This document shows positions 17,715-26,132 of a stretch of DNA of 64,000 bases, piece by piece. Both the position numbers and the translations under genes were made by a program. This stretch comes from Kordiimonas aquimaris (GTDB lineage: Bacteria > Pseudomonadota > Alphaproteobacteria > Sphingomonadales > Kordiimonadaceae): positions 248,001 to 312,000 of the forward strand of contig NZ_JAOBPO010000004.1 in the NCBI RefSeq assembly GCF_025574485.1, given 5' to 3'. Numbering within the stretch: position 1 is the first letter of the stretch; every line of letters begins with the position of its first letter. A model generated the notes under the pieces. The model ran no database searches. It saw nothing but the letters and a program-made list of their open reading frames with translations, and was not told the origin of the DNA.

Positions 17715-18266
17715 ATGATTTTGAAGAAATTTCTGACTATTGCTGTTGCTGCAGTTTGGGCTACAGCTGCACAAGCGGCTGATGAAAAGTCTGTCCATGA
17801 TTTTACAGTTCAATCGATCGACTACACTGATCTGCCAATGTCTTCTTATGAAGGTAAGGCCGTGTTGATGGTGAATACTGCATCATATTGTGGTTACACA
17901 CCGCAATATGAAGGCTTGCAGGCGCTCTGGGGCGAGTATAAGGACAAAGGTCTTGTTGTTCTTGGTGTTCCTGCCAATGATTTTGGTGATCAGGAGCCAG
18001 GTAATGAAGGCAATATTAAAAACTTCTGTAAAGTGAACTTTCAGGTTGATTTCCCGATGACCAAGAAAATGGTTGTTAAAGGCGGCGAAAAAAATGCGCC
18101 GGTATATGATTACTTGGCTCAAGAGTTAGGTGAAGAATCGCGCCCGAAGTGGAACTTCCACAAATACCTGATCGGCCCTGATGGTAAGCCTGTTGCTTAT
18201 TTCCCGAGCGATGTAACGCCGGAATCACCTGAGCTTCGCGCTGCAATTGACAAAGCGCTTCAGTAA
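17715..18266 (+). CDS. Exported glutathione peroxidase family protein
   Basis: The 183-residue thioredoxin-fold peroxidase carries a signal peptide (about 1-21, ending AQA), so it should act in the periplasm. The peroxidatic Cys59 lies in ASYCGYTPQYEGLQ. The other family residues are there: VPANDFGDQEPG, with the conserved Gln, and KWNFHKYLI, with Trp and Asn. It is a Cys type, not a selenocysteine type. Periplasmic GPx-like enzymes usually depend on thioredoxin-like donors. A second, cytosolic copy sits at 43992-44471. A strong terminator follows. Confidence 0.92.
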   Translation: MILKKFLTIAVAAVWATAAQAADEKSVHDFTVQSIDYTDLPMSSYEGKAVLMVNTASYCGYTPQYEGLQALWGEYKDKGLVVLGVPANDFGDQEPGNEGNIKNFCKVNFQVDFPMTKKMVVKGGEKNAPVYDYLAQELGEESRPKWNFHKYLIGPDGKPVAYFPSDVTPESPELRAAIDKALQ

Positions 18267-18299
18267 GCCCTGTTTCAGGTACTGATTGATCTAGAATGT

Positions 18300-18331
18300 A
18301 AACGGCTGCCCTCGGGTGGCCGTTTTGTTTT
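18300..18331 (+). terminator. Intrinsic terminator after gpx
   Basis: AAACGGC and GCCGTTT flank an inner CCC/GGG pairing and are followed by TGTTTT. It lies 34 bases beyond the peroxidase stop codon and overlaps the last codons of the convergent PhyH gene. Confidence 0.75.
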
Positions 18332-19199
18332 AAAAGCGTCCAAATGGCATGGATGCAGGGCGTTGTAGCCAGTTGTTTTCAGGGTAGTGCGCCGCACCGT
18401 CTATCACATGTAGTGTATAGGCGTGTCTTGACTTGCTTGACCTATTGGCCCGCGACATGTGCGGTAACAATCCACCAAATACCAATACAGTTCCTTTAGG
18501 GGCGAGAAGGGGAACACACTTGTCCTCTTCATACGGCGTATCATCCAATACTTCTGTTCGCGTTTGTGTGCCTTCACGAATGAAGAGTGACTTGGGTTGA
18601 TCGCCTAAATGCCCTCCTGGTATCCCCCAGAGACAACCATTTTCTTCTGTTGCATCCTCAAGGGCTACCCAAAAGCCAAGACATGAATTTGGTTCTGTGC
18701 GAATAAATGTTGCGTCCTGATGGCAGCCAACTTCACCGCCAATCTCGGGTTGCTTGAATATATACATGGACTGCGCAAGTCTTGGGTCAACAAGACCAAG
18801 TTCTGTAGCAATGGTCTTAAAGGCAGGTTGCCGTGCAAAGCCCGCAAAAATGTCATCGGTGTCATGCATTGCATGCCCAACTTTGTTAATTGCCTCTGGC
18901 AGTGGGCGCGTGAGTTGACCATTGTTATCAAAGGCTTCTTCTTCGAAAAAGAAGCGTGTTTGGTGGCCTGATGATAAGAAATAATCGTCTTGTGCATGTG
19001 CTTCGCTCTTTGTTGAAAACACGGTGCTGTGTTCAGATGCATCAAAAGACTGCATCATGGTGTTCATATGTAGTCTTAGTCTGTCGCAGTCTTGGTGGCT
19101 AACCAGCTCGTCCAAAACCAAGACACCGTTTGTAGTGAAGGCTTTGTGCATTTCCGTTGTTAAACCGCTGAAAGCAGTAGCATTAAAACGGGGTATCAT
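18330..19199 (-). CDS. Phytanoyl-CoA dioxygenase (PhyH) family protein
   Basis: This is a 289-residue Fe(II)/2-oxoglutarate oxygenase. The iron ligands are seen as H-x-D in GCHQDATFIRTEP and the distal His in GGLLPHMSRANRSSKSRHAY, which also supplies the 2-oxoglutarate-binding Arg. The whole chain resembles the PHYHD1-like group rather than true phytanoyl-CoA hydroxylase. The substrate is unknown. GGAGATCACC before the ATG at 19199 supports the start. It is a single gene, convergent with the periplasmic GPx and divergent from rmuC. Confidence 0.92.
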   Translation of the reverse strand: MIPRFNATAFSGLTTEMHKAFTTNGVLVLDELVSHQDCDRLRLHMNTMMQSFDASEHSTVFSTKSEAHAQDDYFLSSGHQTRFFFEEEAFDNNGQLTRPLPEAINKVGHAMHDTDDIFAGFARQPAFKTIATELGLVDPRLAQSMYIFKQPEIGGEVGCHQDATFIRTEPNSCLGFWVALEDATEENGCLWGIPGGHLGDQPKSLFIREGTQTRTEVLDDTPYEEDKCVPLLAPKGTVLVFGGLLPHMSRANRSSKSRHAYTLHVIDGAAHYPENNWLQRPASMPFGRF

Positions 19200-19369
19200 G
19201 GTGATCTCCGAAAGGTTGCCCGCCGATTAGACGTTTGTCTGACGGAGGTTGATTAAGGCAAACCTTTGATGCGAATAATCAATCATAGCATAAATGATCG
19301 GTCAAGCCTTGCTGTCGCCGCGGGAGCGGGTTACTCATATGATTGATTGTGTGATGGAGGTTTGTCCCA

Positions 19370-20599
19370 GTGTCTTTGTTTGAATATATCGTTATCGGCG
19401 GTATCGCGGTTGCGTTGTTGATTAGCCTAGTTGTTCTGTTCCGACTGGCAGGCCTATCGCGCAATATGAACGGCTCAGAGGTTGATCAAAGACTGGTTGA
19501 AATCCAAACATTGCTCTCACACTTCTCCCGCCAAGCAGATGAACGGGAAAAGACGATACGCAGCGAGTTTAAAGACAACCGCGAAGAGGTAGCCAAGTCT
19601 ATCAATCACTTATCCGATACGGTACGCAAGTTGGGCCATGATCAAGCTAATCAGCAGGAGCAATTTCGCACCAAACTTGATGAGAAGATGAAGGAACTTC
19701 GCGCAGAAAACAGTCAAAAGCTGGATGAGATGCGCAAGACTGTTGACGAAAAACTGCAGACGACGCTTGAGCGCCGTTTGAGCGAAAGTTTCAAAACGGT
19801 GTCTGAACGGCTAGAGGCTGTGCAACGCGGACTCGGCGAAATGCAAAACCTTGCAACGGGTGTTGGCGACCTGAAGCGGGTTCTAACCAATGTGAAATCA
19901 CGCGGTACGTTTGGGGAGGTTCAGCTAGACCTTCTTATTCAGGATGTATTGACGCCGAACCAATATGTAGAAAATTATGATTGTGGTAAACCGTCTGGTC
20001 AGCAGCGCGTTGAATACGGCATTCGTATGCCAGGCACTGAAGGTGAAGTATATCTGCCAATAGATGCGAAGTTTCCTACTGAAGATTATGAGCGATTGCT
20101 GTCAGCTGTCGAGGCCGGAGATGTTGATGCTATCGCCACCACGCAAAAAACGTTAATGAACCGCATACGTGGTTTTGCAAAAGATATTTCGACAAAATAT
20201 ATCAATCCTCCATACACGACAACAACGGCAATTCTGTTTTTACCGACAGAAGGTTTGTATGCCGAGTTGCTTCGTAGCCCAGGTTTTGTTGAGAATTTAC
20301 AGCGTGATTTTAACATCACTGTCACAGGGCCTACAAATTTTCAGGTGTTATTGACCACATTCCGAATGGGATATCAGCAAATGGCAATGCAGGAGCATGC
20401 AGCGGAAGTATGGAAAGTGCTGGGCGCTGTGAAAAGTGAGTTTGGGAAATACGGTGAACAAATCAACCTTATGGGTAAAAATGTTAAAGCGCTCGAAAAT
20501 CATATCGATAAACTGGAGACGCGGAAAAACGTTATGCTGCGTGCCCTTAAAACTGTTGACGAAATTGAAGACAGCGCTGCCAATGAACTGCTTGAGTAG
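19370..20599 (+). CDS. rmuC: DNA recombination protein RmuC
   Basis: RmuC proteins limit recombination at inverted repeats and are linked to DNA repair. The 409-residue product has an N-terminal membrane anchor (residues 5-25), a long coiled coil (about 40-160) and the nuclease-like domain with NVKSRGTFGEVQLDLLIQDV, LPIDAKFPTEDYERLL and TTTAILFLPTEGLYAELL. The start is GTG at 19370 behind GGAGG. Length and domain order are normal. No operon partner is visible; about 270 bases follow before a small Arg-rich ORF. Confidence 0.94.
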   Translation: MSLFEYIVIGGIAVALLISLVVLFRLAGLSRNMNGSEVDQRLVEIQTLLSHFSRQADEREKTIRSEFKDNREEVAKSINHLSDTVRKLGHDQANQQEQFRTKLDEKMKELRAENSQKLDEMRKTVDEKLQTTLERRLSESFKTVSERLEAVQRGLGEMQNLATGVGDLKRVLTNVKSRGTFGEVQLDLLIQDVLTPNQYVENYDCGKPSGQQRVEYGIRMPGTEGEVYLPIDAKFPTEDYERLLSAVEAGDVDAIATTQKTLMNRIRGFAKDISTKYINPPYTTTTAILFLPTEGLYAELLRSPGFVENLQRDFNITVTGPTNFQVLLTTFRMGYQQMAMQEHAAEVWKVLGAVKSEFGKYGEQINLMGKNVKALENHIDKLETRKNVMLRALKTVDEIEDSAANELLE

Positions 20600-20871
20600 T
20601 AACTCAGGCTGGGGTCGACAGATAACTTCCGGCGTATTTCCTGAATTTTCAAAATTCAATTGTGGCAGCTTTTTGACAGTCTTTGCGGCGAAGCGTGCGT
20701 GAAATGCGCTGGGTGCTATTGAACTCATTGAGGGCACTCCCTAAATTAAGGGTGTAGCAACGAAATAAGCTTGAAAACAAGCAGCGGCTACAAAGCGAGA
20801 TAAAACCAAACGACAGTAACCGAACCTTTAAACAAAAATAAAATGTGGGTTCAAAATGCGAGGACAGAAAA

Positions 20872-21015
20872 ATGTTTACCAATTTTATTGATGGTGCCGC
20901 AACGGGCACCGCTGACCTACCTGAAGCAGATAGGCATGTCAGTAAGCCAACTGCACGGTCACGGCGCCATCGCCGTCGGGCAGAACGCAGCCGTCGCCAT
21001 TTGATCGCGGCATAA
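20872..21015 (+). CDS. Small Arg-rich protein, 47 aa (hypothetical)
   Basis: A 47-codon frame starts at ATG 20872, with AGGACAG eight bases upstream. The product begins MFTNFIDGAATGTADLPEAD and ends with a strongly basic RSRRHRRRAERSRRHLIAA. It has no membrane segment. The acidic first half and basic second half suggest a nucleic-acid- or membrane-binding peptide, but there is no recognised family. It sits alone in an 814-base gene-poor stretch after rmuC, and the 272 bases before it contain only the weak inverted repeat CCCTAAATTAAGGG. Confidence 0.45.
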   Translation: MFTNFIDGAATGTADLPEADRHVSKPTARSRRHRRRAERSRRHLIAA

Positions 21016-21329
21016 ATTCAGTTTGGGTCTGCACTCGCACGATAAGCCTCGGCTTAACTCTTATAGCCCTATAACGATTGCAGATTCTGGCCGGGTTTAT
21101 GTGTGAACCACGCCCCTGACCCTAGCCCCTAGTGTCCGCATGTGGCCCGGCCTTCTTATTAACCACCGCCTGAAGAACATAATAGTTTTGGTTAGGCGTA
21201 ACGAAGTGAAAATCATAGCGGCTGCTGCCATAAAACGTTCATGTTTCATGGATACAAGAACGCCGCTACAGAAGAATCGGGTAGGTACCCCATCAAAGAA
21301 AGTGCCTATCTGTGTAGTACTGAGTATGT

Positions 21330-21395
21330 CCCTTCTCCCAAGGGGATTTCGATGAACCACCCAAGCAAAAGGCATCCCTCCCAAGGATGCCTTTT
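21330..21395 (+). ncRNA. Candidate small RNA with two CTCCC loops
   Basis: Two hairpins stand in a row. The first is CCCTT-CTCCC-AAGGG (21330-21344). The second is AAAAGGCATCC-CTCCCAA-GGATGCCTTTT (21367-21395), which ends in T4 and can act as a terminator. Both expose the same CTCCC sequence, complementary to a GGAG ribosome binding site, as in several alphaproteobacterial regulatory RNAs such as AbcR. The 5' end is not defined: a further small hairpin GGGTA-GG-TACCC lies near 21279-21290, and I could not fix a promoter. The second hairpin could equally be only the terminator of the convergent NIPSNAP gene. Confidence 0.35.
21367..21395. terminator. Strong bidirectional terminator hairpin
   Basis: This is an 11-base-pair stem, AAAAGGCATCC / GGATGCCTTTT, with a seven-base loop. 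It lies 19 bases beyond the NIPSNAP stop codon on the minus strand and would also end a plus-strand RNA. Confidence 0.75.
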
Positions 21396-21413
21396 AGCGT
21401 ATTAACGTTTATC

Positions 21414-21779
21414 TTATTTGAACTGCGGCGTTAAAAACCATCGATCATATGATGAATAGCTTGGTGCTTTTTCAAATTTTGCTGTGATCGATATGCAATC
21501 AGGGTCATCTGCGACGGTGTCGCGGTATTCGTCGTACGTCTGTTCGGTCTCAAAGCTGAAAATCGCGAAAGCTGTGTTTGCTTCACCTTCTATTCCTAAT
21601 CCACCAAAACTAAAACTGGCACTAGGTATCTTCGCTTTTTCACTTTTTACTGGTGGGTAGAAATATCCGTGATGAATACCACCGTATTTTTTTACGAGTG
21701 CAATCCATGCTGTTCCATATTCTTTGAAATCATCCAATCTTTCAGGGATTACTGTGTACTTAACAATGCATGTAAACAT
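21414..21779 (-). CDS. NIPSNAP family protein
   Basis: This is a 121-residue small alpha-beta barrel protein. MFTCIVKYTVIPERLDDFKE at the start, and YGGIHHGYFYPP and FETEQTYDEYRD later, fit the NIPSNAP domain, a dimeric ferredoxin-like fold related to antibiotic-biosynthesis monooxygenases. The biochemical role is unknown. I chose the ATG at 21779, which has AAGAGGC upstream; the frame is open to 21848 but that part has no binding site. It stands alone, ending at a strong terminator. Confidence 0.85.
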   Translation of the reverse strand: MFTCIVKYTVIPERLDDFKEYGTAWIALVKKYGGIHHGYFYPPVKSEKAKIPSASFSFGGLGIEGEANTAFAIFSFETEQTYDEYRDTVADDPDCISITAKFEKAPSYSSYDRWFLTPQFK

Positions 21780-21940
21780 GAATGCCTCTTGTTGCGCGGG
21801 GGTTTTGTTGTTGTAATAATCGTTGATTTTATTTTTTAAACTAAACACAATTATTTATAAGAGGAAGGCTTGTATACGCTGAGAAAGTACCTACATTAAT
21901 TACATAATAAAATCGCAAAAATGCGAAGAGGATAATAAAA

Positions 21941-22078
21941 ATGAACGACAGCAGCAATAAACCAGTCCCGTACGGTGTAACTAAAGCAGAAGTGCGCAGA
22001 CAACGGGAATATTATTCAGCACCTCAAGCTCGCACGAGTATGGGCCTGTTTTCTGGTGTTAGAAAACTCTTCAGTTAA
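21941..22078 (+). CDS. Small hypothetical protein, 45 aa
   Basis: A 45-codon frame begins MNDSSNKPVPYGVTKAEVRR and ends GLFSGVRKLFS. AGAGG 12 bases before the ATG is an acceptable binding site. The product is basic, has no long hydrophobic stretch and belongs to no family I know. It converges with a small membrane-protein gene, with a gap of 20 bases. It is rather likely to be real because of the ribosome binding site and clean context, but there is no other proof. Confidence 0.45.
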   Translation: MNDSSNKPVPYGVTKAEVRRQREYYSAPQARTSMGLFSGVRKLFS

Positions 22079-22098
22079 AAACTGTAAACGGTAACTTA

Positions 22099-22356
22099 TT
22101 AGCGCATAACTTCCGCGCGGAGGTTGCGCTTTGCCGCTTTGGCGTTGTCGTTCCTAAGCGCACGCACTTCAGCAGTGTTGTAGTTAGTGGCACGGGTTAA
22201 GGCACCTATACGCGATTTAATACCGAACACAGCGAACGGCAACAGAAGCCAGCTTATTAGCAATAAGCCTGAAACAACCATGATTGCAATGGCAATCGCC
22301 ATGTCCGTTCCGCCAGCATTAAACATGGTGGTGAGCCATTTTATAGTGTCGTCCAT
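22099..22356 (-). CDS. Small membrane protein, 85 aa
   Basis: The 85-residue product begins MDDTIKWLTTMFNAGGTD, has one long or two short hydrophobic segments (about 19-48, AIAIAIMVVSGLLLISWLLL), and ends in a basic soluble tail with RALRNDNAKAAKRNLRAE. AGGGTGG before the ATG supports the start. I recognise no family. It is probably an inner-membrane protein with the C-terminus in the cytoplasm; that is inference from charge. Confidence 0.65.
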   Translation of the reverse strand: MDDTIKWLTTMFNAGGTDMAIAIAIMVVSGLLLISWLLLPFAVFGIKSRIGALTRATNYNTAEVRALRNDNAKAAKRNLRAEVMR

Positions 22357-22504
22357 ATTCCACCCTTTGTGATTCGAATAGCTAAAATAAGATGAAAACT
22401 TTAACTAAAGGTTAGCCTTGAAATTGCTTAACCATGGCAGCCACATTTGCTTAATACTGCAATGTCAGTATCATAATGAACAATTCAGCAATTGAGGGTT
22501 GTTC

Positions 22505-22816
22505 ATGAAACATGTAATGGCGATTTGTTTTATGTTTTTGGTAACCGCATGTGCATCTGGTTATGCACCTGGTGAGTATGTACCGATTACTGTTGGTGAT
22601 ATAAAAGGTTCGTTCAATGATGATTTAGACGCTTGTTATGATGCGCATAAATCGTTTGTTGGGCCACGACCTGATTACCGTGCAAGTGTTAACGAATGCC
22701 TGCAAAAGCAAGGTCACTTACTGGATGTAGCAGCAAGCAATGCTAAATATGAAGCGATTGAAGCCGAACGTAAAAAGCGACTGACTGACAAAGCAAAAAA
22801 GTCGGGCGGTTACTGA
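22505..22816 (+). CDS. Small hypothetical lipoprotein
   Basis: This is a lipoprotein of about 103 residues with lipobox VTAC (Cys16). The mature part starts ASGYAPGEYVPITVGDIKGS and has two cysteines spaced for a disulfide (DACYDAH and NECLQK), then a Lys/Glu-rich helix to the end. The function is unknown. The start at ATG 22505 has GAGGG upstream; an earlier TTG at 22499 is in frame but less likely. It converges with the kinase-like gene, with a gap of three bases. Confidence 0.7.
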   Translation: MKHVMAICFMFLVTACASGYAPGEYVPITVGDIKGSFNDDLDACYDAHKSFVGPRPDYRASVNECLQKQGHLLDVAASNAKYEAIEAERKKRLTDKAKKSGGY

Positions 22817-22819
22817 AGG

Positions 22820-23824
22820 TTAATCAAGTTTTTCAATTTGCCTGAGCGATTGTATAACAAGGCGTTTTACGCGTTCAATTTCAAGTTTGGCCTTGATCGC
22901 AGATCGTCCTTGTTTTTTCCAATCCAGAAACACCAACCAGCGTCGCAATTGCTGATAGAGTAATGAGAACCATAGAGCTGATGCGTCGCAGCGCATATAG
23001 TCTGCACCGTAACCTTGCGCAAATGTATGAAACAGTGGTGTAGGGTCGTCTTCATTCATTAGTACTGAACGCTTCAATGCAAACGGTGAATTGATGCCCA
23101 GATATGTCAGTATTCGCGCAACATCTTCATATATTGTGCCATACCGAACCCCCCATATATCAATGCCAACAGCGTCGTTATCTTTAATGAGTATGTTGGT
23201 GGGAGTGAAGTCGCCGTGAAGTTTGGCGTGCGGCGCTAATACCGAGTTTGTACTGGCGATGGTTTTAAGGCGTTCATAAGCGCTTTTGAATAAGGCGCTA
23301 TCTCTCATATCCACAGCACTTGCAGGACTTTGTTCAAGCCTGTTTTCTATTTGGTTGCAAAGCGCTGTGGCATCAAATGGCTTGTTCTCGATACCGCTAT
23401 TTTCATGAAAACGGCGCAACCACTGTGCGGCAGACTTAACATACGCCAGCTTGTCCTCGCTTGAAAAAGCACTGCGCCACAAGGCATTTCGCAGTGGTGG
23501 TGCGTCTACCCAGTCCATTACGATAGCATTAACATCTGGCAAGAAAGCATGCGCACGCGGCGCATTAATCGCGGCACTGCCACTTGTTCTTTCTAACTGT
23601 TGTAGCGCTTCATACTGATTTTGCGGACCACGCGCGTTGGTTTTGCCGTCGCGGTAAACTTTAAGCGCTAAAGTATGTGTGTCTTGATTATTGGTAATTT
23701 TGAAAATATTGCATTTACGTGCACGACCAATTGGCCCTGACATATGCCATGTGGCATTCGGCGCCAACCGCCTTAAGGCAGGCCCGAGTTGATCGTGCAT
23801 CAATTTTACCGGTTCAGATGACAT
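22820..23824 (-). CDS. Aminoglycoside phosphotransferase-like kinase
   Basis: The 334-residue protein has the choline/aminoglycoside kinase fold. TLALKVYRDGKTNARG carries a lysine for ATP, the catalytic loop is AKLHGDFTPTNILIKD with H-x-D and N, and the metal site is the atypical GIDIWG. The substrate is unknown; relatives phosphorylate small alcohols, amino alcohols or sugars. The binding site before ATG 23824 is weak. It is divergent from rnhB, with about 150 bases between them. It is unlike ThrB at 1363 in its metal-binding motif. Confidence 0.82.
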   Translation of the reverse strand: MSSEPVKLMHDQLGPALRRLAPNATWHMSGPIGRARKCNIFKITNNQDTHTLALKVYRDGKTNARGPQNQYEALQQLERTSGSAAINAPRAHAFLPDVNAIVMDWVDAPPLRNALWRSAFSSEDKLAYVKSAAQWLRRFHENSGIENKPFDATALCNQIENRLEQSPASAVDMRDSALFKSAYERLKTIASTNSVLAPHAKLHGDFTPTNILIKDNDAVGIDIWGVRYGTIYEDVARILTYLGINSPFALKRSVLMNEDDPTPLFHTFAQGYGADYMRCDASALWFSLLYQQLRRWLVFLDWKKQGRSAIKAKLEIERVKRLVIQSLRQIEKLD

Positions 23825-23981
23825 TAAAATGTTAGCCCATAAATGATGTTATCTCGTAAAACCAAGTCGCCACCATAACCTAAATGGGTCATCATGGCTT
23901 ATATTTTAAGTTCATGCTCTTTCACAAACTGGTGAGTCTTGCAAGTATATCGCGGTATTTTACGATAATGGATATGTGAAA

Positions 23982-24644
23982 ATGGCAAATAGTGCGGGTC
24001 CAATGTTACCTAATTACGAATATGAGCAGGCGCTAAAAATTGAGATTGGAGAACACCTTGGTGATGTCGAAACATCAATGGTTTGCGGTGTTGATGAGGT
24101 TGGGCGAGGACCATTAGCTGGCCCTGTCGTTGCTGCCGCCGTTATTCTGGACCCAGAAAATATACCCGACGGTTTGAATGACAGTAAAAAGCTAACTCAA
24201 AAACGCCGTGAAGCTTTGTTTGATATTATCCATGAGCATGCAATTGCAGTATGTATTGCGGAAGCCTCAGTTTCCGAAATTGATGAAATCAACATATTGC
24301 AAGCATCCATGCTTGCGATGCGGCGTGCTGTTGATGGTTTGAGCATAAAACCACAAGGTGCTTTGGTGGATGGTAACCGTGACCCTGATTTGGGTGATTT
24401 GCGAACCAAAACACTTGTTAAAGGAGATGCAAAGTCTCTTTCCATTGCTGCGGCGAGCATTATCGCAAAAGTTTTTCGTGATCGTTTGATGGCTGGATTG
24501 GATAGAATAGAACCTGCTTACGGATGGGTGCAAAACGCAGGATATGGTGTCCCCAAACATTTGGATGCACTAAAGCTTGTAGGTGTTAGCGTTCATCATC
24601 GCCGATCATTTAAGCCGATTCGAGATATTTTAGATGAAGAATAA
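23982..24644 (+). CDS. rnhB: Ribonuclease HII
   Basis: RNase HII removes ribonucleotides embedded in DNA. The 220-residue product has CGVDEVGRGPLAGPVV with the catalytic D38 E39, the later aspartates in ALVDGNRDPD and VKGDAKS, and the C-terminal GYGVPKHLDAL. A GTG at 23976 is an alternative start that adds two residues. It lies just upstream of ccrM, an order kept in many Alphaproteobacteria including Caulobacter. The GANTC-rich ccrM promoter begins 14 bases after its stop codon. Confidence 0.95.
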   Translation: MANSAGPMLPNYEYEQALKIEIGEHLGDVETSMVCGVDEVGRGPLAGPVVAAAVILDPENIPDGLNDSKKLTQKRREALFDIIHEHAIAVCIAEASVSEIDEINILQASMLAMRRAVDGLSIKPQGALVDGNRDPDLGDLRTKTLVKGDAKSLSIAAASIIAKVFRDRLMAGLDRIEPAYGWVQNAGYGVPKHLDALKLVGVSVHHRRSFKPIRDILDEE

Positions 24645-24657
24645 AGCACAACTTATT

Positions 24658-24708
24658 GATTCATAGAAAAGAATCGCTTGACCTCGATTCGATTTCGACT
24701 CATGATTC
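24658..24708 (+). promoter_or_regulatory. ccrM promoter with five GANTC methylation sites
   Basis: GANTC occurs at 24658, 24671, 24686, 24697 and 24704, with a sixth at 24617 in the end of rnhB. A likely sigma-70 promoter, TTGACC (24678-24683), N17, CATGAT (24701-24706), lies inside the cluster, so two sites fall in its spacer and another covers the -10 box. Chance expectation for GANTC is about one per 256 bases. Confidence 0.65.
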
Positions 24709-24771
24709 TATCCGAATTAACCGGAAATATCTTTAAAATCAGGCTTCAAAAGAGGCCATTCCGGTGCATAG

Positions 24772-25932
<1,161 letters not shown>

Positions 25933-25975
25933 GACAATTCCAAGAGCCTGAAGCGTTAGTTTTAGGCTCCTCCGT

Positions 25976-26009
25976 TGGCGCTCCTCTTGCCCGAGAGGGG
26001 CGCCTTTTT
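25976..26009 (+). terminator. Intrinsic terminator after ccrM
   Basis: GGCGC-T-CCTCT and AGAGG-G-GCGCC form a long stem with the loop TGCCCG, followed by six T. It lies 43 bases after the ccrM stop. Confidence 0.85.
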
Positions 26010-26132
26010 TGTGTAAGTAAGCCTATCGTAAATTAGTGTACTAACACAACTATAGATTGGTCTTTTCGCTAACTGGTTATTAACTAAATTAGTGCATTTT
26101 GATTGTGGGGGTCAAATGGAAAGGTTTCAGTT

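Noticed and set aside
20600-21060. Possible tmRNA, 6S RNA or RNase P RNA after rmuC
   Set aside because: None of the conserved cores of these RNAs could be read on either strand.
24717-24736. CtrA-like TTAA pair downstream of the ccrM promoter
   Set aside because: The two TTAA are 12 bases apart, not 7, so they do not form a CtrA box.
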